Assembly (NCBI GenBank): GCA_016282055.1
Contig: JAEEJT010000168.1
Span: 1-7,334, forward strand
DNA length: 7,334 bases
Source of the DNA: Bacilli bacterium
GTDB lineage: Bacteria; Bacillota_I; Bacilli_A; ML615J-28; CAG-698
Reading direction: 5' to 3'
A model generated the notes under the pieces. It saw nothing but the letters and a program-made list of their open reading frames with translations. It made no database searches and was not told the origin of the DNA. The position numbers and the translations under genes are program-made. Shown piece after piece: positions 1-6,236 of this stretch (position 1 is the stretch's first letter; each line of letters begins with the position of its first letter).

Positions 1-342
1 ATTAATTCATATGATAGTGAAAAAGATAGTGAAAAGATTGAAGAATTAAAAGAAAATTTATGTAGTGAAGCATCAACTGCTATTACTGATTATTATCAAA
101 CTATTGTTGATGAATTAACTGGAAGTTACTTCTCTGCTCTATTACAACAAAATGATATTTTAAGTATGTTAGATAAGATTACTTTAGGAAATAATCATGA
201 AACATCTGAACTTCAAAAGATGATTACTGTTAATGGTAAGATGGTTAGTAAAAAGAATTTAACTCATTTAGAATATGATAATGTTAGTTTATTTGATATC
301 ACTAGTATGATATTAAATAAGAGTGAAAAAAAGAGTAAATAG
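1..342 (+). CDS. 3' end of an unrecognised gene (113 residues visible)
   Basis: The first reading frame is open from the window edge to a TAG stop at 340-342, giving 113 residues of a protein whose start lies outside. I do not recognise the family. The visible part begins with a very acidic and lysine-rich stretch containing DSEKDSEKIEELKENL, which is probably helical or coiled coil. A mixed helical region follows, then a short segment around MITVNGKMVSKKN that could be a small beta element, and a lysine/serine-rich tail. No transmembrane segment or catalytic motif is visible. The stop codon overlaps the Shine-Dalgarno site of the downstream lipoprotein gene, so the two are probably co-transcribed and perhaps translationally coupled. 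Codon use matches the neighbour. In Bacillus subtilis the gene yhaM lies near prsA, but this tail does not resemble YhaM as I know it, so no name is given. Confidence 0.8.
   Translation: MNSYDSEKDSEKIEELKENLCSEASTAITDYYQTIVDELTGSYFSALLQQNDILSMLDKITLGNNHETSELQKMITVNGKMVSKKNLTHLEYDNVSLFDITSMILNKSEKKSK
13..36 (+). repeat. 12-nt tandem duplication inside the partial CDS
   Basis: Two adjacent copies of GATAGTGAAAA(A/G) match at 11 of 12 bases and encode the residues DSEK twice in frame. The repeat is short and in frame, so it most likely reflects slippage in a low-complexity acidic linker rather than a functional DNA element. Confidence 0.6.
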
Positions 343-348
343 GGAGGT
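341..348 (+). promoter_or_regulatory. Ribosome binding site of the lipoprotein gene, overlapping the upstream stop
   Basis: AGGGAGGT is a strong Shine-Dalgarno match. It begins inside the TAG stop (340-342) of the preceding gene, and about 6 nt separate its GGGAGG core from the ATG at 354. This fixes the start of the lipoprotein and suggests coupling to upstream translation. No separate promoter is evident between the two genes. Confidence 0.8.
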
Positions 349-353
349 AAAAT

Positions 354-2915
354 ATGATTAAGAAAATTTCTAGATTTTTATTAATATTTATTTGTACTGT
401 AGCACTATTTGCTTGTGATGGTTGTAAACATGATCATAATAAAAAGAACCCAACTTTAAATGATACAACAAGTGTTTATGTATCTTTAAAAGAAGGAGAT
501 TTTACTTATAATGTTACTCGTGGTGAATTATATACTTTCTTAAAGAAAGATTATGGTGCTACTGCATTAGTAAATTTAATTGAAAAAGACTTACTTGCAA
601 CATATGTTAATAATGTAAGTGATGATGATATTAAGAATTTAATTGATAAAGATGTTTATGGTGATGATTTTGATTCATTAACTAATGAAGAAAAAGCAAC
701 AAAAGTTACTGAATTTTTAAATAGTGTTTATACTGGTTTTGGCATCAATGCTACTGATATTTATGATGCTAAAATTAAACAAAATTATCGCATGACTTTA
801 GCTGAAAAAGCATATGCTAAAGAAGTATTATTAAAAGAAATTGCTGATACAAATGAAGCATATGAAAAATATAATGCTTTATCTGATGATGAAAAGAAGA
901 AAGCTGAGAATCCTCAAACTACTCCTTATTTCACAGATGAAAATTATGAAACTTTATATAATAAAGCTAATACTAATAAATATAATTGTATAGTTGTTAC
1001 ATTCCCAACTTTACTTCAAGCTCAAGATGCTTTAGCTCAAATTGGTGTTGAAGTAACATCAACTGGTGAATGGAAGTCATTAGGTGCTTCTTTAACAAGT
1101 GAACAAATAGCATCAAAATTCATTGATTTGTATAATTCTTGCTATGGTTATAAGAAAATTAATTCTTTAGCTAGTGATGATTTAAAATTTGATGAAAGTG
1201 ATTTAAATAGTGCTATTGTTAGCAAGTTAAATGATATGGAAACTTATGATGCTACAAAAGCAGTTACTGAAAATTGGTATACTAATACTTGCTTATGTAT
1301 GGGTAATGGAAGTTATTATGCATATATCTTAAATTTAGGTTCTACTTTATACACTAAGTATTCTGATTTAGATGAAGCTAGTAAGAATAGTTATAACACA
1401 TCTGTTTATGATGAACTTGTTGATGGTAAACTTACTTCTACATATATTTCAACTAAAGTTAGTGAATTAAGAAAATCTAAAGGTATCGTTATTTATGATG
1501 CTGTAATTGAAAATGGATATGGCAAGATTGTTAGTCAATTCAGTGTTGACTTTGAAAAGACTAATGAAGAAAGTTCAAATGTTGTTGGTAAATGCAATGG
1601 TGTTGAATACACTTGTGAACAAGTATTCGAAGAAATGGAAAAGAATTTCGGTGCTGGTGCTACTCTTGAATTATTAAATAACAAGAGATTAGTTGTTAAT
1701 AGTAATTTAAATAAATATTATAACTATGCAACTAATACTTGGAATGATAAAGATTTATCTAGTGAATTAGATGAAAAAGTTAAAGAAGAAAAGAAAAACT
1801 TTAATAATGGTGACTATAAAGAATATGGTTATGATAAATCTTCTATGAGTTATACAACATACTTAGAAATTAATTATGGTGTTTCTACTGAAGAAGAATT
1901 CAAAACTGCTTTATTAGTTGAAACTATTTTACAAGATATTAAGAAAGAAAGTAACTATCTTGTAAATTATAAAGATGTTACTATTCCAGCAACTGAAGAT
2001 AGTGCTTCTAAAGTTGATCATCAATTTAATATGTCTTTAGAAGATGCTACTAATAGTAATTTATGGATTGCTTTAAAGGCTAATATGGATGAAGATATTG
2101 CTAATTATTTTGATGTTAGCGGTATGCATTTATTAGTTAATTCATATAAGAATAATATTGATTACGTTGATGGTAAGAACGCAGTTGATCCAAAAGATTG
2201 GACTGAAGAACAAAAAGAAGCTGCAAATAATTTATTACTTGAAGTAAAAGATTATTTCAATTCTACAACTGGTACTTATGAGGCTCGTTTAAAGAAATTA
2301 GTTAAAGCTTATCAAACTGCTCCATATGATACAAATGATACTTCTAACAAAGAATTACAAACTTTAACATATGGTGATAATAAATCTATTAACTTATCTT
2401 ATTATAAGAACTTAGGTTTATATGTTAAATTCGAAGATTTAGGATCATTTAAGAATGGTAAGATGGTTGAATCATTTGATGCTGCTGTTAAAGCTATTTA
2501 TGATAAAGATATGACTGATAAAGTATATGATAGATTAACAATTAGTGATGTTATTACTACTGTATATGGATATCATTTATATTTCAATACTAAATCAAAT
2601 TCTTTAACTGATTTAGGAAATGGTAGATATCTTCCAACTCTTTCTGAAATTAGAGATTATGTTTGTGGTAATAGTGTTAGTGGTAACATTAAGACTGCTA
2701 TTACAACATATTATTCTCCATATGCTGAAGTAGTTGTTGGTGATTACTATTATACTTGTCAATGCTATAATGATATTAAAGCATTATTAAGTAGTGATAG
2801 TTATACAACTACTGGAAGCTTTAGTTTTGATAATGTAAGTAAATATATTGATTTATATTTAGATTATACATTCAAGACTTATATGTCTAGCATTTCTAAG
2901 AGTTATTTAAAATAA
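354..2915 (+). CDS. Large PrsA/SurA-like lipoprotein, probable extracytoplasmic foldase with two modules
   Basis: The 853-residue protein is probably exported and lipid-anchored to the outer face of the membrane. It has a short basic N-terminus (MIKKISR), a hydrophobic core and a lipobox LFAC with the acceptor at Cys21. Two similar modules follow. Module 1 has a SurA_N-like helical part (about 41-165) and a degenerate parvulin-like part from about 210, where CIVV replaces the usual HILV. Module 2 has a helical part (about 409-545) and a parvulin-like domain (about 585-745) with HLLV at His592, FEDLGSF at 693-699, GKMVESF at 702-708 and GYHLYF around His741. The motif order matches parvulin prolyl isomerases, with an extra insertion of about 60 residues. 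PrsA is usually near 290 residues, so this protein is about three times larger. Foldase activity is inferred. A non-catalytic chaperone or a surface-binding protein is also possible. It has very few GAG glutamate codons (about 2 of 58), which may mean high expression. A terminator follows directly. Confidence 0.75.
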   Translation: MIKKISRFLLIFICTVALFACDGCKHDHNKKNPTLNDTTSVYVSLKEGDFTYNVTRGELYTFLKKDYGATALVNLIEKDLLATYVNNVSDDDIKNLIDKDVYGDDFDSLTNEEKATKVTEFLNSVYTGFGINATDIYDAKIKQNYRMTLAEKAYAKEVLLKEIADTNEAYEKYNALSDDEKKKAENPQTTPYFTDENYETLYNKANTNKYNCIVVTFPTLLQAQDALAQIGVEVTSTGEWKSLGASLTSEQIASKFIDLYNSCYGYKKINSLASDDLKFDESDLNSAIVSKLNDMETYDATKAVTENWYTNTCLCMGNGSYYAYILNLGSTLYTKYSDLDEASKNSYNTSVYDELVDGKLTSTYISTKVSELRKSKGIVIYDAVIENGYGKIVSQFSVDFEKTNEESSNVVGKCNGVEYTCEQVFEEMEKNFGAGATLELLNNKRLVVNSNLNKYYNYATNTWNDKDLSSELDEKVKEEKKNFNNGDYKEYGYDKSSMSYTTYLEINYGVSTEEEFKTALLVETILQDIKKESNYLVNYKDVTIPATEDSASKVDHQFNMSLEDATNSNLWIALKANMDEDIANYFDVSGMHLLVNSYKNNIDYVDGKNAVDPKDWTEEQKEAANNLLLEVKDYFNSTTGTYEARLKKLVKAYQTAPYDTNDTSNKELQTLTYGDNKSINLSYYKNLGLYVKFEDLGSFKNGKMVESFDAAVKAIYDKDMTDKVYDRLTISDVITTVYGYHLYFNTKSNSLTDLGNGRYLPTLSEIRDYVCGNSVSGNIKTAITTYYSPYAEVVVGDYYYTCQCYNDIKALLSSDSYTTTGSFSFDNVSKYIDLYLDYTFKTYMSSISKSYLK

Positions 2916-2921
2916 ATAGTT

Positions 2922-2957
2922 AAACCTAATCATTTATATGATTAGGTTTTTTATTTG
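2922..2957 (+). terminator. Rho-independent terminator after the lipoprotein gene
   Basis: AAACCTAATCA (2922-2932) pairs perfectly with TGATTAGGTTT (2939-2949) to make an 11-bp stem, extendable by one T-A pair, with a loop of 4 to 6 nt. A run of T from 2947 to 2952, then ATTT, completes the signal. It starts 7 nt after the stop codon. It separates the lipoprotein unit from the walJ operon. Confidence 0.9.
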
Positions 2958-2968
2958 ACTTCTGTTTA

Positions 2969-2997
2969 TTGTAAAAATTGTGATTTTATTGTATAAT
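2969..2997 (+). promoter_or_regulatory. Sigma-A-type promoter for the walJ-rlmH-uvrB-mnmA operon
   Basis: A -35 box TTGTAA (2969-2974, 4 of 6 to consensus) and a perfect -10 box TATAAT (2992-2997) are separated by 17 nt, the optimal spacing. Transcription would start near 3003-3005, leaving a 5' leader of only about 20 nt, too short for a riboswitch or attenuator. It lies just after the terminator, as expected for a new transcription unit. Confidence 0.75.
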
Positions 2998-3010
2998 TAT
3001 TAATATATAA

Positions 3011-3015
3011 GAGGG
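3011..3015 (+). promoter_or_regulatory. Ribosome binding site of walJ
   Basis: GAGGG lies 9 nt before the ATG at 3025 and supports that start. The spacing is at the long end of the usual range. Confidence 0.65.
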
Positions 3016-3024
3016 TATATATTT

Positions 3025-3786
3025 ATGAAAGTATGTGTTGTTTCTAGTGGTTCTAAAGGTAATATGACATATATTGAAACTGAAAAAACTAGAATATTAA
3101 TAGATTGTGGAATAAGTTATAAAAATGCAACAAGTAGATGTGGTATTGATTTTAGTAAGGTTACTGATATTTTGATTACTCATGAACATTCTGATCATGT
3201 TGCTTTTTTAAAGACATTTTTGAAAAAAAGTAATGCTAATCTTTATATTCATAAAAATACTTTTCTTGCTTTAAAAGAAGAGTTAAGAGAAGAAATTAGT
3301 GATATGAACATTGGTTTTATTGAAAAGGATAGTTGTTATCATATTGGTGATTGTAATTGTTATACTTTAGAGTTATCTCATGATTGTAGTAATATATTTG
3401 GTTATATTATTGAGTGTGGTGATAAAAAGTTTGGTTGTTTTACTGATACAGGATTTTTTCCACTTCAATATAAATCATTATTAAGTGATCTTGATTGTTT
3501 ATTAATTGAAGCTAATCATAACATTGAAATGTTAATGGATAGTAATCGTGATTATTTTTTGATTAATAGAATATTATCAACTGAAGGACATATGTCTAAT
3601 AAAGCTTGTTATGATTTATTAAATGAAGTATTAAATGGGAAAACTAAAAATGTTATTCTTGGTCATATTAGTGAAGATTGTAATAATTTATCTTGTTTAG
3701 AAGATGAGATTATAAGTAAACTTTCTAATAGAACTAATTTTTTAGTTTCTAGTCAATATGAAGCATTAAAGGTTATTGAGATATGA
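3025..3786 (+). CDS. walJ: WalJ/YycJ-family metallo-beta-lactamase-fold hydrolase
   Basis: This 253-residue cytosolic protein has the full metal-binding set of the metallo-beta-lactamase fold. The N-terminal strand leads into VVSSGSKGN, followed by LIDCG (25-29), the signature THEHSDH (His53, His55, Asp57, His58), SHD (His119), TDTG (Asp141), EANHN (His165), EGHMSN (His189) and GHIS (His214). Motif order and length (about 264 residues in Bacillus YycJ) fit the WalJ/YycJ family, whose members are thought to be 5'-3' exonucleases or linked to DNA replication and cell-wall control; the exact substrate is not visible here. It is first in the operon, directly behind a promoter, and its stop overlaps the start of rlmH by four bases. 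The Bacillus wal locus also has walJ near rlmH, which supports the name. It has 13 cysteines, many for its size. No wal kinase or regulator genes lie in the window. Confidence 0.85.
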   Translation: MKVCVVSSGSKGNMTYIETEKTRILIDCGISYKNATSRCGIDFSKVTDILITHEHSDHVAFLKTFLKKSNANLYIHKNTFLALKEELREEISDMNIGFIEKDSCYHIGDCNCYTLELSHDCSNIFGYIIECGDKKFGCFTDTGFFPLQYKSLLSDLDCLLIEANHNIEMLMDSNRDYFLINRILSTEGHMSNKACYDLLNEVLNGKTKNVILGHISEDCNNLSCLEDEIISKLSNRTNFLVSSQYEALKVIEI

Positions 3787-4247
3787 TTGATGTTAAATTA
3801 ATATGTATTGGTAAAATTAAAGAGAGTTTTTTAAATGAAGCTATTAGTGAATATAGTAAAAGAATTAAGCCAATGGCTAATTTAAAAATTATTGAATTAA
3901 AAGAGTTTACAACAAATGATACTAATAAAAATTTAATTGAAGAGAGTAAACTTATATTATCTAATATTAATAGTGATGATTATGTTGTAACACTTGAAAG
4001 ACTAGGTAAAGAGTTTACAAGTGTAGAGTTTAGTGAATTTATTGATAAACATTATTCTTTTAGTAATAAAAAATTGACTTTTGTAATTGGTAGTAGTGAT
4101 GGACTACATGAAAGTATTAAAGAAAGAAGTGATTATAAGCTTTCTTTTTCTAAGATGACTTTTCCTCATCAATTAATGAGAGTTATATTTTTAGAACAAA
4201 CTTATAGAGCATTATCTATTTTAAATAATATGAAATATCATAAATAG
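3783..4247 (+). CDS. rlmH: RlmH, 23S rRNA (pseudouridine-1915-N3) methyltransferase
   Basis: RlmH is a small SPOUT-class, trefoil-knot enzyme that uses S-adenosylmethionine to methylate N3 of pseudouridine 1915 in helix 69 of 23S rRNA, acting on assembled 70S ribosomes as a dimer. The 154 residues match the family length (155-160). The N-terminal KLICIGKIKE and EYSKRI segments, the LERLGKEFTS segment (71-80), the cofactor loop FVIGSSDGL (100-108) and the very conserved SFSKMTFPHQLMRVI (121-135) are all present, and the protein ends in the characteristic YHK. One oddity is Ser104, where the usual loop is IGGS or IGGA. The ATG overlaps the walJ stop as ATGA and has no strong ribosome binding site of its own, so translation probably depends on reinitiation after walJ. 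uvrB follows after 11 nt. Confidence 0.95.
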   Translation: MIDVKLICIGKIKESFLNEAISEYSKRIKPMANLKIIELKEFTTNDTNKNLIEESKLILSNINSDDYVVTLERLGKEFTSVEFSEFIDKHYSFSNKKLTFVIGSSDGLHESIKERSDYKLSFSKMTFPHQLMRVIFLEQTYRALSILNNMKYHK

Positions 4248-4254
4248 AAAGGAG
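4248..4254 (+). promoter_or_regulatory. Ribosome binding site of uvrB
   Basis: AAAGGAG directly follows the rlmH stop and lies 4 nt before the ATG at 4259. The spacing is short, but the start is confirmed by the conserved FELVSKYEPYGDQ N-terminus of UvrB beginning at residue 3. Confidence 0.75.
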
Positions 4255-4258
4255 TATT

Positions 4259-6232
4259 ATGAGCTTTGAATTAGTTAGTAAGTATGAGCCTTATGGTGAT
4301 CAAATTAATGCCATTAAAGAGTTAACTGAAAATGTTAATTGTGGTATATATAGTCAAACTTTACTTGGTGCTACTGGTACTGGTAAGACTTTTACTATTG
4401 CCAATGTTATTAAGAATACTAATAAAAAGACTTTAGTCTTGGCTCATAATAAAACTTTAGCAGGACAACTATATGCTGAGTTGAAATCATTCTTTCCTAA
4501 TAATCACGTTGAGTTTTTTATTAGTTATTATGATTATTATCAACCTGAAGCATATGTTAGTAGTAAGGATTTGTACATTGAAAAAGATGCTAGTATTAAC
4601 GATGATATTGATCATTTAAGACATAGTGCTGTTAGTAGTTTGTTAAGTTGTGATGATGTTATTGTGGTTGCTAGTGTTAGTTGTATATATGGAATAGGTG
4701 ACCCTGATGATTATAAAAACAATATGTTTGTTTTTAAAGAGGGGATGAAGATTAAACTTAATGATTTATTATTAAAGCTTATTAATATGCAATATACTAG
4801 AAATGATGTTAGCATTGATAGAGGTACTTTTAGAGTTAGAGGGGATATTGTTGAGATATTTCCAACTAACTTAAAGGATAGTGGAGTTAGAATAAGTTTT
4901 TTCGATGATGAGATTGAAAGTATTAAAATATTTGATAAATTGAATTTTAAAACTATTGAAGCTAAAAAGGTTTATGCTATATTTCCGGCTACATTATTTA
5001 ATGTTAGTGATGAAAAGAAGAATGAAGCTATTAGAAGAATTAGGGCTGAACTTGATGAAAGAATCAAATATTTTAATGACAAGAATATGTTAGTTGAAGC
5101 TGACAGGATTAAAAAAAGAACATTATATGATATTGAGATGATGGAAGAAGTTGGATATTGTAGTGGTATTGAAAACTATAGTCGTCATTTGAATCTAAAA
5201 AATGAGGGAGAAACTCCATATACTTTAATGGATTTCTTTGGTGATGATTATTTACTTGTGATTGATGAATCACATGTAACACTTCCTCAAGTTAGAGGTA
5301 TGTATAATGGTGATAGAGCTAGAAAAATGAGTCTTGTTGATAATGGGTTTAGATTACCAAGTGCCCTTGATAATCGTCCTTTAATGTTTGATGAGTTTGT
5401 ACGAAGAATTAGACAAGTAATATATGTTAGTGCAACACCGGGCGAATATGAGACAAAAAATAGCGAAATAGTTGAACAAATCATTCGTCCAACTGGTTTA
5501 TTAGATCCTGAGATTTTTGTTAGACCTATAAAGGGTCAAATAGATGATTTGGTTAAAGAAATACGTATTAGAAAAGCTAAAGGTGAGAGAGTATTAATTC
5601 TTACTTTAACTATTAAGATGAGTGAAGATTTAACTAAATATTTACAAGATTTAGATATTAAAGCTAACTACCTACATTCTGAAATTAAATCTCTAGAACG
5701 TCTTGAAGTTATTAGAGATTTAAGAAGTGGAAAGTATGATTGTTTAGTTGGTATTAATTTACTTAGAGAAGGTCTTGATATACCTGAGGTTAGTTTAATT
5801 GCTATACTTGATAGTGATAAAGAAGGATTCTTAAGAAGTTCTACGAGTCTAATTCAAATTATAGGTAGAGCTGCTAGAAATAGTAATGGTAAGGTTATAA
5901 TGTATGCTGATAATATGACTAAATCTATGGAGTATGCTATCAATGAAACTAATAGACGTCGTAAAATCCAAAATGATTATAATGTGTTACATAATATAAC
6001 ACCAAAAACTATTTATAAAGAGATTGGTGAGGCTTTAGTTAATACAATTGAAGTTCATGATAAGAAGATTAACGTTGATTACAAAGATTTTAATAATATG
6101 AGTAATCTTGAAAAGAAAGCTTTAGTTGCAAGACTTGAAGTTAAGATGAAAGATGAAGCTAAGAAATTAAATTTCGAAGATGCTATGGTTATAAGAGATG
6201 TTATCTTAGAAATTAAAGCATCTATGAGGTGA
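4259..6232 (+). CDS. uvrB: UvrB, excinuclease ABC subunit B
   Basis: UvrB is the damage-verifying ATPase of nucleotide excision repair. UvrA loads it on damaged DNA and it then recruits the nuclease UvrC. The 657 residues match the family (661 in Bacillus subtilis) and every landmark is present. These are Walker A GATGTGKT (37-44), the beta-hairpin region YYDYYQPEAYV (90-100) that probes the DNA, and RGTFRVRGDIVEIFP (188-202). Further on are CSGIENYSRH (301-310), the Walker B-type DESH (336-339), YVSATPG (389-395), REGLDIPEV (503-511) and the arginine-finger motif QIIGRAARN (533-541). A C-terminal UVR domain (about 617-653), which contacts UvrC and UvrA, completes the protein. It appears intact and functional. 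uvrA, often the next gene in Firmicutes, is not downstream here; mnmA follows after 4 nt. No LexA/DinR-type operator is apparent before the gene, which seems to be expressed from the walJ promoter. Confidence 0.98.
   Translation: MSFELVSKYEPYGDQINAIKELTENVNCGIYSQTLLGATGTGKTFTIANVIKNTNKKTLVLAHNKTLAGQLYAELKSFFPNNHVEFFISYYDYYQPEAYVSSKDLYIEKDASINDDIDHLRHSAVSSLLSCDDVIVVASVSCIYGIGDPDDYKNNMFVFKEGMKIKLNDLLLKLINMQYTRNDVSIDRGTFRVRGDIVEIFPTNLKDSGVRISFFDDEIESIKIFDKLNFKTIEAKKVYAIFPATLFNVSDEKKNEAIRRIRAELDERIKYFNDKNMLVEADRIKKRTLYDIEMMEEVGYCSGIENYSRHLNLKNEGETPYTLMDFFGDDYLLVIDESHVTLPQVRGMYNGDRARKMSLVDNGFRLPSALDNRPLMFDEFVRRIRQVIYVSATPGEYETKNSEIVEQIIRPTGLLDPEIFVRPIKGQIDDLVKEIRIRKAKGERVLILTLTIKMSEDLTKYLQDLDIKANYLHSEIKSLERLEVIRDLRSGKYDCLVGINLLREGLDIPEVSLIAILDSDKEGFLRSSTSLIQIIGRAARNSNGKVIMYADNMTKSMEYAINETNRRRKIQNDYNVLHNITPKTIYKEIGEALVNTIEVHDKKINVDYKDFNNMSNLEKKALVARLEVKMKDEAKKLNFEDAMVIRDVILEIKASMR
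6227..6232 (+). promoter_or_regulatory. Ribosome binding site of mnmA, overlapping the uvrB stop
   Basis: AGGTGA contains the last sense codon and the TGA stop of uvrB and sits 4 nt before the ATG at 6237. The arrangement suggests translational coupling between uvrB and mnmA. Confidence 0.65.
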
Positions 6233-6236
6233 TGAT

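Noticed and set aside
222..290. Possible S4-like RNA-binding segment (ITVNGKMVSKKN) in the partial first gene
   Set aside because: The VNGK pattern is short and common. The preceding acidic helical stretch and the lack of other S4 residues make the resemblance too weak to call.
354..2915. Foreign or phage origin for the large lipoprotein
   Set aside because: Base composition is like the neighbours, and no integrase, transposase, repeats or tRNA target lies nearby. The codon difference is better explained by expression level.
2958..3024. Riboswitch or attenuator before walJ
   Set aside because: The predicted leader is only about 20 nt after the promoter and no stem-loop is seen in it. The only hairpin nearby is the terminator of the preceding gene.
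5287..5484. 65-codon reading frame on the minus strand
   Set aside because: It lies entirely within the conserved helicase part of uvrB, has no ribosome binding site of note and its translation resembles no family. It is a shadow of uvrB.
6232..6234. Alternative ATG for mnmA overlapping the uvrB stop (ATGA)
   Set aside because: It is in a different frame from mnmA and meets a stop after about 13 codons. The ATG at 6237 gives the conserved PP-loop N-terminus.
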